Assembly: GCA_037042185.1 (NCBI GenBank)
Contig: JAXQJY010000031.1
Location: forward strand, 2,502,248 to 2,566,247
Length of the DNA stretch: 64,000 nucleotides
Source: Sordariomycetes sp. S80-01Y
Taxonomy: Eukaryota > Ascomycota > Sordariomycetes
Direction of reading: 5' to 3'
The position numbers and the translations under genes were made by a program. The notes under the pieces were generated by a model that was given only the letters and a program-made list of their open reading frames with translations, made no database searches and was not told where the DNA came from. Position 1 is the first letter of the stretch, and each line of letters starts with the position of its first letter. Shown in pieces: positions 1 to 10,906 of this stretch.

Positions 1-690
1 TTGCTACAGCGGTGTTGCCTTCAGATATCATCAGGCAGCAATCGACGCTAGTAAAACGGACGATATCGGCCAAGAGCGCTCACCGCTACGTGGGATGTTC
101 ATGGTTTTATCAACCACAGGAAACGATACCCAATCTAAAATTTGGCTTGCTAGATAGCCATCCAGTAGGGAGACTGGACTCTCGGAGAAACGCGCACGTC
201 ACTCATGACGGTGAGAAGAGTTAGAAGCTTTTCAAAAGTCTTTTTTCAGGATCTATGGGCGAGGTATTTGACAAAGTCAACGCAGGACAGCCCACCTTTC
301 TCGTCTCCTAAATGGTCACTTAGACCGGAAATGATGGCGGATTTCGCAAAGTGGGTAACCCTTTCAGATCGATGTTCGCCACATAAGGACCTAGCTTTTT
401 TGACGGCGAAACATTATTGTTGATCATCTTTGGTTATACTCTAGTCCTAGTGACGTATGCGACCGGCGATCCTACTGGTTCCAATCTCGACTAGTTCGGT
501 GCCGAGAATCCTGTCTGGCACGATGGCTCCACAACCAGGGGAATAATCCTACCCTTAAGGAATGTTTCTAGGTATCAGGATTGCTCAGAGCTGGATTATC
601 CACCTCCACTGAAAATCTCAGGTGACAGAATATGCACTCAGATAGCATGATTCATGAGCTTGGGACAAAAGTCTTCCGACCGAATTAAGC
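1..690. other. Left edge, no gene recognised
   Basis: Only short open frames without recognisable motifs or plausible splice structures are present on either strand. The stretch probably serves as upstream DNA for the small secreted protein that begins at 812. Confidence 0.5.
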
Positions 691-699
691 TACTGTACC

Positions 700-709
700 T
701 ATATAAATA
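700..709 (+). promoter_or_regulatory. Probable TATA box of the small secreted protein gene
   Basis: The sequence TATATAAATA lies 103 bp upstream of the ATG at 812 and is the only strong TATA-like element there. Its spacing fits a fungal core promoter. Confidence 0.5.
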
Positions 710-811
710 ACAAAGTTAGTCTCCTTCAACTGCAAACGAGCCTTCCATTGCTGACTGCTCATCAATTTCTTTTTGCCGCAAAAAGCCTTTCGAACAGGAA
801 ACTATTTCAGG

Positions 812-1198
812 ATGCATTTTCTTACATTCTCTGTTGCCCTCCTCGGTGCTCTTGGCGCTCAGGCGTTTCCTACCAAAGATGGCCATGGAACGAATGGAAC
901 AGCCACCAACGGAACTATCAGTACATATGCACTAGGTGTACGTATAGATTTGCCACTGGATGACCGATTCATGCTGCTTCCTAAACATCTTGCTAATTAA
1001 TCTCCAACTGAGCAGCAATGTACATCTTTCGAAGGACAGTGCCTTGTCAACGGTCGTCGCCAAATCTGCCAAATAGGAACAGTATGTTATCTCTGAAACA
1101 TCAGCTCAGCGCCCTGTCACTAATGCAACTCGCGCTTGCAGTGCTCTGGTGTCAACACCAACTGCGACAATGACGGCGGTGTGGTCAGTTGCGCTTAG
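812..1198 (+). CDS. Small secreted six-cysteine protein (candidate effector)
   Basis: I reconstruct three exons: 812-937, 1016-1081 and 1142-1198, joined by phase-0 introns with GTACGT and GTATGT donors and CAG acceptors. The product is 82 residues. Residues 1-18 form a classic signal peptide ending in AQA. A short linker then carries two NGT sequons, followed by a compact domain with six cysteines at positions 44, 51, 60, 65, 72 and 81. An even number of cysteines in a short secreted chain is typical of disulfide-stabilised effectors, antifungal peptides or toxin-like proteins of fungi, but I recognise no named family. The exon frames agree only with this splicing, which keeps the cysteine-rich frame open to the TAG at 1196. 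The nearest neighbour is a Zn2Cys6 regulator gene on the other strand. Function is unknown. Confidence 0.72.
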
Positions 1199-2178
1199 AC
1201 ACAAATTATTCCACGGCATCGAGCGGCCGATTGGGTGTTCGGTAGACAGTCACATTGCCAATTGTAACCTTCTATACGGTATTAGCAGGCCACCACGCGC
1301 CGCCAAACTAAGTGCCCGATAGAAAACCGAATGTAAATCTGACCAATCGTACATATTCATTGGTAAAAGTGCCACACGTCTTAACATAAGATAGCCTAAC
1401 CCCAGCCATCAGACCGGAGTACAAAAGATGGATAATCAAGTATAAAGGCCAATGGTTCTCGGGTCACAATTAGCTCATCCACTCTGGCCCAAAGACAATG
1501 GGGCTAGAGAGAACGGTCGAATTTATGTTAGAGCCGAGAGAATAATGGTACATATATTGCGTGAAGGTCGCAGGCTAGGCTATAACAAGCTCAGAGCAAT
1601 ATATATACTATATATAGCTCGCGTCATGGACGACTGGGCCTACTTCGTAGGGATAGCCGCTAGCTAACAGCGGGGCACCGGACCATATATCACTTATGGG
1701 AACCAAGAAGCAGGAAGCCAAGAACATGGCCGAGTGAGCATGTCGTCAAGGTGGCGAAGGCTATCCTGGCATATGACCGCGGCGCTAGCCACGCCATTCA
1801 CACCAAAATCGCCGGTTAATACTCCCCGGCGATGTTCCAGCAGGCCACACGGGTGAGTCGTTCCGTAGCTCGGATAGCCCCTACCCGGACCGACGCGGTA
1901 TAGCTGCGGGATGCTGGCGTTAGAGACTAGGCGTGTACCAGTAAGCGCAAAGCTCCAGTAAGCGCAAAGCTCGACGGGAACAATAATCTACCCTCGTTAG
2001 GCATTGCGTCTTTCCACCATGAAAGGACTCAACAATCTATTCCCAATAAGAGATCATCCCAATACTCGACTCATTTCGGGTATGTAGTGGTGCCGCTTAG
2101 GAGAACAGTAATGAGTGTTGCATTTCGCATATCCATGACTCAATCCTGTAGGTTTGAGAGACCTATGAGTTGCTCCTC
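1199..2178. other. Intergenic, no gene recognised
   Basis: No supported coding region is present. A 17-bp unit containing GTAAGCGCAAAGCT is repeated twice in tandem around 1939-1972. The remainder is the shared 3' flank of the secreted-protein gene and the convergent regulator gene. Confidence 0.45.
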
Positions 2179-3661
2179 TTATTCTGTGTACTCGTCTCTA
2201 CTCTCGGTGTAAGGGAGGAGCGCCTTCCAAGCACCGTCCTCGTTTAGAGGAGAAGATGCAAGGCGCCTGACGAAGGTGATTACTTTCTTGACATAGGGAT
2301 GGAATTCCTCTGGCAAGCGAGACATAATCTTCTCGATCCAAATGAGTGTCATGCTTCTGCGGCCGTCGAATCCAGTGCGGAATTGCGGAGCATTGGTTGA
2401 TTCATCGCTTGCTTGGTCCACCGTCTTGCGGCTCATGACAATGTCTAATACAAAAAGGTGTATGAGGACCAACTGGGATGGGTAGTTACTGGGGTCAACG
2501 AAGCTTGTAAACTCTTCATTGGATAGTTCCCCGACTTTGTGGTATATAAAAGAGTGCTCGCAAAAGCCTGTTTCACGTCAGGATGGGATCAGCGTGAAAT
2601 GAATGAAGCGTCTCACTCTCGACTGGGTCTGTAACTGCCCATGTTGTTATCTTGGTCATAGATGCCAGGTATCTCAGTTCCGCAGTGCTGTGACAGATAG
2701 TTCTGAGCTGCGTAAGACTAGCAACGAACTCGTCTGCAAATGCACTGTAAAACTGCAAGCTGGTGTCGCCGGGATCGACGATCTTGCGCACGATCTCAAC
2801 GAAGAACTCCTTCGAAAGAGGCTTAAACGCCGAGTCTTCCAAATTGAGGTTTCCGTGCATTGCAACCAGAACGCCTACAGCGCGCATAAGCCAGTGTTTT
2901 TGAAGTACAGCGGGGCGAGTCAAGGCACGTCATGCCACTTACAGCCACGAATCATGGTGAGAAATTCTACCATGCCGTCAGCCATGTACGCAGACTGAAA
3001 CGTGAGGGCAAGCAGAGCTCCCAGGGTGGCGTCGGCATCAGCCCTTGAGATATGCGTCCTCGACAGCTGCTCATTCAGGGCCGAAATGGACGCGATCCGG
3101 TGATTCAAAGCGAAGTTGAAGTGATTGGTGGATGTCATGGCGCTCAAATGTGATGCCCCCAGGCCGAGTATGGCGTGCGCCAGAAAATCATACTGTTCGC
3201 GATATGTGAGCACTGAGCAGAGGACGGCCAAGTCGAAAAAGACCAACCTGATGCGACATTTGCGAGACATTGTGCCACACCTCTCTGCCAAGGATGGGAA
3301 GCGGTGGATATGCCTCGAGCAGGAAGTGATGGAAGAATCTAAGATCAGCCATCTCGAGCACCCCAGGGGTGGTCCGCAGCGGTTGCCCTGGAGAGGTAAC
3401 TGGAGAGCCTCTCACCAGAGCCACGTTTTGGTGAGTGTACTCGCAGGTGAGGGCTAGCCGGCGACATGAGCCGCACGAGGGGAAACCCTCGTCACACTTG
3501 ACTCTGCGTCTCTTGCAGCTAGTGCACCCAGTCCTCGACTTTGTATGACTTTTGCGGGGGACCGTGCGCCTTTTACCGGCCTGGCCCTCGCTGCGTGGAG
3601 CTGCGGACTTGCCTGTCGAGGATCCCGAGGTTGATGTCGCCTCAGCATCCTCCTCCATCAT
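2179..3661 (-). CDS. Zn2Cys6 transcription factor, sterol-uptake-control (Upc2-like) type
   Basis: Four exons fit: 3661-3248, 3192-2943, 2874-2617 and 2567-2179, giving 436 residues in a continuous frame. The introns are 55, 68 and 49 nt, with GT...AG ends; the second has a GTAAGT donor. Residues 46-73 carry the binuclear zinc cluster with cysteines at 46, 49, 56, 63, 66 and 73 (C-x2-C-x6-C-x6-C-x2-C-x6-C), preceded by a basic Lys/Arg-rich segment. The rest matches the short C6 regulators annotated as sterol uptake control proteins: a motif near LRFFHHFLLEAYPPLP, then AHAILGLGASHLSAMT, and a C-terminal helix with DPSNYPSQLVLIHLF. Such proteins are nuclear DNA-binding regulators. The next gene upstream on the same strand is an MFS permease, which may be a target, but no binding site was identified. 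The assignment as a C6 regulator is firm; the regulated pathway is not known. Confidence 0.88.
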
Positions 3662-4418
3662 TCACGAGGGCCGGAAGCTGGGGTCTGCACCAAAACCCGC
3701 CCTGCGCGTTCTCGCAGGCGGTACGAAACGAGAACGAACCGGCGTCGGTAGATAGCGCACCGTGGAGGACAGAGACTCGAGTCGGCCGTTCACAGACCGT
3801 CATGGTATGCTGGTCGTCGACGGCGATGAGATGAGACGAGGTTTCAGATCTGGCTTATGGCTTGTGGGCCTGCGATCCTGGGCGGCTCTCGGCGACGCTA
3901 ACTGGTCGGGGAATTCTCGGCCCCACCGTTCGCCTCAGAAAGCAGTGTGACTCGAGACTGCTCAATGTTAACCCTCTCCAGGTTGTGCAGTTGATTGTTT
4001 TTTTGTTCAGTGCTTCATTGCTCTCTTTGTGGACACCTCTGGGCTTTTTATAAATTCAATTCGAATGTCAGAAGATAGGAGCTTGCATCGTGTAAGATGG
4101 GGAGGCGACATCTTACACCAATCGGCAATGCCAAGAATAACTCCTACCAGATCTGACAGTGCCTCGACAATTTTCAGCTCTTTAATGACTACACGAACAC
4201 CTCCTTGCTATTGATCCCATCATTCCCGCTCATTGTGCGCAGAAGGAAAACATCCTCTGCTATCTCGAGAGGATAGTGACAAATTGTACTCTTGTGCAAT
4301 CGCTTAGTGAAGCGTGGCTGAATAGCGTCTCAACAGTGTATTGTATAGTGACATCCCTTGCTCCTCTCATGATTCTATCTCTAGTACTAGCCATTAAGTC
4401 TATTGGACTCAAGTCTCT
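3662..4418. other. Intergenic between regulator and permease
   Basis: This holds the 5' flank of the Zn2Cys6 gene and the 3' flank of the MFS gene, which are transcribed in the same direction. Short open frames here have no recognisable content. Confidence 0.45.
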
Positions 4419-5957
4419 CTACAGGGTATACAGGTACCTAGGGTTGTGTTCCCCCATCTCCATGATCTCCTCCTCTGTCTTTCCTTCCATTCTCCAGTCC
4501 TCCAGGCCAGCAAGCTTTCGCTTGTTCTTATTTTTCATATGCAGGTATAGCGTGGAGTGAATAATCATCGCAAAAACAAGCATGCCAATTGTGGCGCTGT
4601 AACCAGGGATGTATCGAGGGCTTTGCTCGTCGGTGTAGAGGAAAGGCGCCGGAACACCAGCAGCGTTTCCAATAGTAATGAAGATGCCGCTAGCAAAGGC
4701 GCGCTTGCCGTATCGGGGCTGGTTCACGGTGACCCAGGCCATGCCCGACCCAGAGCAGGACCACAGACCGGCAGAGACGAAGAAGCAGCCGACGAAGCTC
4801 ATCGCCACGGACTGGTGTGCCAGCAAAAGGGCATACCCAATGATCATAACTGCCGCACCTCCTATGCAGAAGATGCCTCTTTGCTGGATGCGGTCACTAT
4901 ACATGGCGACGGTGAGGTAGGTACCAAAGCCCACGAGGTAGACAGGGATGGTGAGGGCGTTGATCTCGGCGGGGCCCCAGGATTCCTGGCCCATGTCTCG
5001 AATGATAGTGGGGAGGAAGACGCTGAAGCTATAGAGAACCGAATGGCTGCAGAACTGAGCGACAGCGAGGGCCCAGATCTTCCAGTCTTTGATACCGGCG
5101 ATAACATCTGCCTTGTGCATCTGTTGGCCCGCCACCGTCTGCCCGATTTCGGCCTGGCGCAGGAGCACAAGATTGTTGCGGTCCTGCTCTGAGAGAAAGC
5201 TGGCGGTCTCGGGGTCGTTAGGGAGAAGCCACATGACGAGCGGTGCTGTGAGAACGGTGGGGATGCCATTGATGGTAATAATCCACCGCCAGGCGAGCCA
5301 TCCGGCCGTGCCCTTGCCGTCGTTGTGCAGCCCATCACCGATTCCGTAGGCAACGAGGCCTCCGACAGCTCCCGATATGGCTGAAATTGAGTAGAAGTAG
5401 GCGTTGCGCAGGGAGATGTGCCTCTTGGTGTAGAATGTGGTCAGGTACAGCATGATGCCAGGGAACAGACCAGCTTCAAACAGGCCAAGAAGGAGACGAC
5501 ATGCGATCAGGGAGCCGAAGTTGTTGACGAAGCCGGTGAAGACGGCAATAATGCCCCAGACGAAGACGAGGCCTGCGAGGTAGCGGGCGGGCTTCATCTT
5601 CTTGATAATGAGGTTCGACGGGGTCTCGAATAGGCAGTAGGTGACAAAGAGAATGGATACAGCAAGCTGGAACTGGTTCTCTTTCAAGTTCAGGTCTTCC
5701 TCGATATCAAAGACGCGCGCATTGCCAATACCGACTTGCAGACAAAGTTAGGGTGGTGCGAAACAGGGGGCACATGTTCACTTACCTCGGTCCATGAAGT
5801 TCATGAGATAGATCCAACAGGCGATGGGGATAATGCGACGGTCCAACTTTTTCAGCAGGCGTTTCTCCGTCGCACTATCGACGGCTGGAATGCTCGGGGC
5901 ATGCTCGACGGGCAGCGTGTCTTCAGGCAGCTTCTTGCTGTCGGTGGTATCCGCCAT
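4419..5957 (-). CDS. MFS permease, anion:cation symporter (Dal5/Tna1-like) family
   Basis: Exon 1 is 5957-5786 and exon 2 is 5734-4419, separated by a 51-nt intron with donor GTAAGT and acceptor CAAG. The product is 495 residues, the usual length for this family. I chose the ATG at 5957 because it has a good context (AGCCATGG); an in-frame ATG at 5999 would add 14 residues. The protein has a cytoplasmic N-terminus, then about 12 hydrophobic segments. Family signatures include YLMNFMDRVGIGNA at the first helix, ETPSNLI after helix 2, GLFEAGLFPG in helix 4, and the conserved WRWI...G segment near helix 6. Relatives import allantoate, nicotinate, pantothenate or other small organic anions across the plasma membrane; the substrate cannot be read from sequence. 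It is upstream of, and on the same strand as, a Zn2Cys6 regulator gene. Confidence 0.9.
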
Positions 5958-8082
5958 GGCTGGGAGAGGCGCTGGGTGATGGGTAAGCTTGGGGGGCAAT
6001 CGAAATGTGCATGACGAGGTTGGAACTGGCAGAGCTGGGTAGATGGAGCTTTATACGAGGGCGTGCGGTCATTATCAACACAGGGATGTTCCAAATCAAG
6101 GGGCTTCCTCCGGACGAAGGCCCCGGACGAAAGGCAAAACCCCAGATTCCCCTCAGCAATATTACGGAGTACCTGTTGAGAAGCGGAGGAGCTGGGCGTT
6201 TAACTGGACGGCTTTATCAGGCTGACGGTTTGCTTCGACTGTTGGCTGCTGACCTGCCGTATTAGGAATAGTCCAGCAGAAAGGAGGCTCGGCAGGATTC
6301 CTTGGCACAGCTAAATAGGTTGGGTCTCCGCCGCGGTCAATGAAGTACGAGTGTTCGTAACGAGTTACAAGCTGAATCTGATGTTCATCAATGACGGTTG
6401 TTGAGGTTGAGGTTCGATCGCTTCTAGGAAGAGGCCCTTCGTGAATGCACACAATGCCAGTCATCCAGCGTGGTGAGGAGGAGGCGGCGGCGGAGGCCCG
6501 CCAAGAAGTGTACGCGGGTTGGTTAATTTAAGCTTAAAAACCCAATTGGGCGGCGGCGGGTAACGGTCGAGGTGCACCCGCCTCCAATTCCGATACGTAC
6601 CTAAATCCTCCTGGCCTGCATGGGGCTGTGAGGGGCAGCAAGCCAGGACGCTCGTCTATCTTTCCCCAATTCTCCTTAAAGAATGCATGCACAGGTTAGT
6701 CCCGTTCCAAGCGTCACACTCGTCTGTCGTCTCCAACCCATTGCGTTTCTGTCCAAGCCGTGGTGGGGGGCCTGCTTCCGGAGGTCATCCAGCTGAAACG
6801 CGGGCCGGTGACGGTCTTCCTATCGAGAGCCCAGCATTCGTGGCAACTGGCAGACAGCCTCAGATAGTGAGAAAGGAAGTACGCTTCTTTTAGGTGCTTG
6901 TAACAGAATGGATTTCAGCCTTGGTGGGATCGTATCCATCCTACATTGTTGCTCCGACAAGTGCGATACGTAGGGCGGGGAAGTCCCGTAAGATTTCCGT
7001 GGTTTCAGAACACAATAATTCCTGTCTTTTGATATTTAGGTCAATCATGATTATGATGGGACTCGGTGAGATAATGCTCTTTAGAAGACGAGGTGTCGGT
7101 TGCGTGCCTCAGATACCCTACGGACTTCACCAAGTGCCTCAGATTAAATTGATCCAGAAATATGTCTCCGGACAATTCGTCCATCAATTGGCTACTGAGC
7201 GCAAGATGATATCTATCGCGGCAAACTCTATGATCTCGTTAGTGCTGGGATGTCATGTGAGCATCTCCAGGCTCAATGTCAAATCTGCATGGCCTGAAAC
7301 TTCCGAGAGAATGGATCCCGCGTGAGCTTTGATGCCAATGTAGCTATTCTCTTCGCTGCAGACGGTCTAACGTCTTGAATCTCACTACTTTTCCGTCTAT
7401 GAACGAAACGATCGTGGCAGAAGGATACGAACTGTAGTATTGGTCCCGCCGCAAAGCAGCAATACGAATCTATAAACAATCACATGCGCCACTCTTAGCA
7501 CCGGGAGATATGGGATATAAAAAGTTCTATACTAGGAGATTCTCTATGAAAAACAACAAGTGGAGGTCACATTTATCCACGTAGGAGTAATTCGTAACAT
7601 CTGGACCTGCTCAGCGTGCCGCAAAATCATAAATATCTAGCGGAACAGTGTAATGATATCATTCTTTCTGGTAGCTATTATTAGTGGTACGACTATTAAA
7701 TTATTATGCTAGATATAAAACCGTCTATATCATAGGATATAGCATATAACGGTTGTCCCTCCTTATGCAGACCGTGGTCCAGGGTAGCTCTTTAATACCT
7801 GACGATCCAGTGGCTGTAGCCTTGTCATACATGGTCACGTGCGGCAACCTGGGGCGTTATGCGAACGCCTCGCGGCTTTCCACTCTTGAATGGATCCAGC
7901 CCATTCGAACCCATGCGTGACCACTTTAGACTGTTACCTGATATTAATAATATCGCTAATATCCAGCCTCGCCTATATAAGGCCATCAGTGATATCGAGC
8001 TCCTACCTTAGGTTGGTTTACCCTACTCTTTTCTAACTTTTCCTTCGTCTCTTTCGCCCATAATATTACTTATTACTTCGAT
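5958..8082. other. Long intergenic region, no gene recognised
   Basis: About 2.1 kb without a supported gene. The first few hundred bases are the promoter of the MFS permease and include a short GGC/GGA-rich stretch near 6478-6500. From about 7500 to 8060 the DNA becomes AT-rich with many short palindromic tracts, as in decayed transposon DNA, but no coding remnant can be read. Confidence 0.4.
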
Positions 8083-8649
8083 CTATAGTAGACACACTAT
8101 GTGTATCGCGTCGTCTTCTTGACCGGCGCCGTCATTAACAGATCCGTAGAGGATATTGCTCTCGTTATGGGTTAAAACGGCCCAGTCGCACAGTAGACGT
8201 AAATTTCCCCACGGCATGATTGCAGCGAAATCCACAATTCCAAAGCTAGAAGTCTCCCCAGTAACCTTTTCGATTGGAAGGGACATCGGCCTTGGGAGAA
8301 AGGGATGGTCTCGCTGTCTTCCAATGCCCGATCTCATGCGCAAGCTTGTCGCGCTCCTAGGCGGACGAATGGGTCGATAGAGACGGGGGACTCGAGCTCC
8401 ATTCGGTCCAGTACAGTAGACGTACCCGCCTTGGACTTTAAATGGCACGTTGCCGCGTGTATCTAGTTGATAGTTCAAGAATGCAGGTAATTCATGTTCA
8501 ACAGTTTGCGTCTTTAGTTCTTCAAGCTTTCGACCTTCTACAACAGGACGGCATTGCCGCCGGGAGTTGAACGCCCATCCGGCTCTGAAACGGGTACTCG
8601 GATCCGCACTTTCTATTTCGTCGGAGAGCAGACGAGCAATACGCAACAA
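8083..8649 (-). CDS. Unassigned open frame downstream of the NADPH oxidase
   Basis: An open frame of about 188 codons begins just after the stop of the oxidase gene on the same strand and ends at 8083. Its first codon is TTG, and the first in-frame ATG lies deep inside, so it is either an exon of a gene whose start I cannot place, a 5'-truncated remnant, or chance. A TTAATTAG acceptor-like sequence sits just upstream. The composition (Arg/Pro-rich, with GGYVYCTGPNGARVP and AIMPWGNLRLLCDW) looks protein-like but I do not recognise the family. No signal peptide or clear membrane span is evident. Confidence 0.3.
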   Translation of the reverse strand: MLRIARLLSDEIESADPSTRFRAGWAFNSRRQCRPVVEGRKLEELKTQTVEHELPAFLNYQLDTRGNVPFKVQGGYVYCTGPNGARVPRLYRPIRPPRSATSLRMRSGIGRQRDHPFLPRPMSLPIEKVTGETSSFGIVDFAAIMPWGNLRLLCDWAVLTHNESNILYGSVNDGAGQEDDAIHIVCLL

Positions 8650-8691
8650 CGTCTAATTAATGGGTAGGGAGCAAATAAACTCGATACTGAT

Positions 8692-10716
8692 TTAACTAAA
8701 ACCCTCAATCATGAAGTGATACTCGATTTTACTACCGTCCTTCACTCCTCTGACAGTGAGCTCCTTGCATTTATCTGCCAATATTTTCCCTATTGCTGCC
8801 GTACCACAGTAGAAGACGCCGACCTTATAGTGGTCGCTACTGCTACTTAGCTTGGATGCCACGTTTCCTTCCCGCTCGAGCCGCCTCTGCTCAGTTTGCC
8901 GCATTGCTCTGGCCCGTAATCTGCGCATATCGTCGTAGTGATCGTCGAGGATTTTGCCGAAATCAGGACGCCCGAAGAAAGTCGGGTTCAGGAGGCCAGT
9001 AAGGGGGGAGGCTGGGTGTTCCTTTGTTCGATGCCTTTCTAAAAGCCAGCTATAGATGTACGTGGCTATGCTTCTATATTTGGTGGTGATGTGTGTGTAC
9101 ATTCGGAGATCGACTCGTAGGTGGGCGTCGTTTTCGCGATGCCATTGTTGGCTGATGGAGACCTTGTTGAGTAAGTCCGATAGCCAGAGTAGATAGTTGC
9201 CGTTGCGCACGATCCAATGAAAGTCTGTACGTCGGTACTCATTCGAGCTTGCGGTACTATCGACAGACCTTGGAGGTTTGATCGGCTGACCGGGGCCACC
9301 GCGGTCCAAGTCGTTATTGTGCTGTAAATCCGCAACAATAGCTGAAAAAGGGGTGACACCGACCCCAGAGCCGACGAGAACCGAGTACTTGAATTCATGG
9401 AAGCGCTGTGCTGGTGCGCCGAAAGGACCACTGATTCCCGTGACGATCTGTGTCTCTTTAGATTCGTCGCCCAACATGCGGAGCTTTCTGGTCCAGTCTC
9501 CGTCGGTCTTGATGTGCACCCTGATCTTCTTGTCGCGACAGAAGGATATCGTGAAGGGGTGCCATTGAAAGAAACTGATATCTGGCACTTGAAGCAATAT
9601 GTACTGCCCAGCAGTAAAATTCCAAGGACGGTATCCAGGAACGACGACTGTGATCTCGACCGTGTCACTATCCAAGATCTCCAACGTGGCTTGGAACTTG
9701 TAGAATCCTAGCACAATACGTGAGATCCGCTCGGATAAAACCAGAAGGGTGGGGAAGGCGAGAAAGTAGCCAAATAATGACTGCTGAAACAGTTCCGCGG
9801 TTCCATGGGCCATGCTCAGGCCAATGATGGGGTACACAAGCAGATGGCCCAACTGGAAGACGTTGTAGTTCCACCTTCGGACCCTAGCGAGACTCAAGAC
9901 AAAGATAATAAAGAACAATCCGAGAGCAATGACGCCAGTGAATCCTGCTCTGGTGCGCACGTAGTCCGAGTAATGATGAAAGTTGGGTCCAATTTCACGA
10001 CCGACTTCTGCTCTGTTGGATTTCCTGCTGCCAGCCACAAAGGTTCCCGTCAGGTGCCCGATGGCATGTAGTATCGACAATGCCAGTGCAACGTAGGCGA
10101 TCCGAATGTGGAAGTTGTGCGAAAGATCCCAATTGAAGACCAGCGAGAGCCAGCGCGATCTCCGTAATGCTGTGGGCAAGTATCTTGATGCGCTCAGTAT
10201 CAAAAAGAAAAACGTCGGGTACAAAGCTCCAGCGCAGGCTTTGGACAGAACGAAACGCCAGCTGAAGGCGTCGATGTAATCCTTCTTCCAGTATTTGACG
10301 AGCTGCCACACCCCAAAGCTGAGTTGCGTGGCTACAACTAAGGTAATGAACAAGACTTCGGACCCATGGACTACCCAGTAGGCCCGCAACTTTCGCCAGT
10401 TGGGGAGGCGTTCGAAGTATCCAACACTGAGGTTTTCTGCCCGGTTTCCTCGATGAAAGGTCGGAATTTTCGACCCGCGGATGGTGTTGATGAGGTCCTG
10501 CCGTGAAATCCGTTCCTCAGATCCTACTATAAGCTTGAGAAGAGGGGAATATCGGTCGTGATGGACGGGTCGCGGGCCGAGTTCCTCGAAGACTTCGTCG
10601 ATCTTCTTTTTTACATCGTTAGAATATATATAGCCGTCTTTAGTCTCATCAATAAGGTCCAAGAATTCGTTGATCTCGTCATCGTCGAGATAAGGCGGAA
10701 ACCCTGGGGAAAGCAT
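8692..10716 (-). CDS. noxC: NADPH oxidase with N-terminal EF-hand (NoxC-type)
   Basis: An intronless frame gives 674 residues. Residues 23-34 form an EF-hand loop (D-E-T-K-D-G-Y-I type), marking the calcium-binding NoxC class rather than NoxA/NoxB. A ferric-reductase-like membrane region follows, with the haem-ligand histidines at canonical Nox spacing: H203/H217 (13 residues between) and H291/H304 (12 between). The FAD-binding motif HPFT is at 386-389, a GPFG segment follows at 430-433, and the NADPH nucleotide motif GSGVGVTPF is at 449-457. The C-terminal YCGT...FMIEGFS tail also matches the family. Nox enzymes pass electrons from NADPH through FAD and two haems to oxygen, making superoxide across a membrane; fungal members control differentiation and host interaction. 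All catalytic elements are present, so the gene looks functional. The symbol is given by class, not by proven orthology. Confidence 0.92.
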   Translation of the reverse strand: MLSPGFPPYLDDDEINEFLDLIDETKDGYIYSNDVKKKIDEVFEELGPRPVHHDRYSPLLKLIVGSEERISRQDLINTIRGSKIPTFHRGNRAENLSVGYFERLPNWRKLRAYWVVHGSEVLFITLVVATQLSFGVWQLVKYWKKDYIDAFSWRFVLSKACAGALYPTFFFLILSASRYLPTALRRSRWLSLVFNWDLSHNFHIRIAYVALALSILHAIGHLTGTFVAGSRKSNRAEVGREIGPNFHHYSDYVRTRAGFTGVIALGLFFIIFVLSLARVRRWNYNVFQLGHLLVYPIIGLSMAHGTAELFQQSLFGYFLAFPTLLVLSERISRIVLGFYKFQATLEILDSDTVEITVVVPGYRPWNFTAGQYILLQVPDISFFQWHPFTISFCRDKKIRVHIKTDGDWTRKLRMLGDESKETQIVTGISGPFGAPAQRFHEFKYSVLVGSGVGVTPFSAIVADLQHNNDLDRGGPGQPIKPPRSVDSTASSNEYRRTDFHWIVRNGNYLLWLSDLLNKVSISQQWHRENDAHLRVDLRMYTHITTKYRSIATYIYSWLLERHRTKEHPASPLTGLLNPTFFGRPDFGKILDDHYDDMRRLRARAMRQTEQRRLEREGNVASKLSSSSDHYKVGVFYCGTAAIGKILADKCKELTVRGVKDGSKIEYHFMIEGFS

Positions 10717-10886
10717 CTGATATTTCTCTATCAGGGTGGACGGTGCTGCTTTTCGTTCGAAGCATGCAGAGGATCTATTGTGTGTCCTCTCGCAAGGTGA
10801 AACGACCGTTTACGTCGATTGTATTATAGCTCATCGCGACAGTCAAAAAAGGCGGGGAGTAAATACCAAGGCAGCCATATCAGCCC

Positions 10887-10906
10887 GGGGGGGGGGGGGG
10901 GGGGGG
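10887..10906. repeat. Poly-G tract of 20 bases
   Basis: An uninterrupted run of 20 G follows CCC about 170 bp upstream of the oxidase start codon. Such a run may form a G-quadruplex but is also a typical place for length errors in sequencing. Confidence 0.9.

Noticed and set aside
4557-5192. 211-codon plus-strand frame overlapping the MFS gene
   Set aside because: It is the shadow of the permease on the opposite strand; no motif, no independent start evidence.
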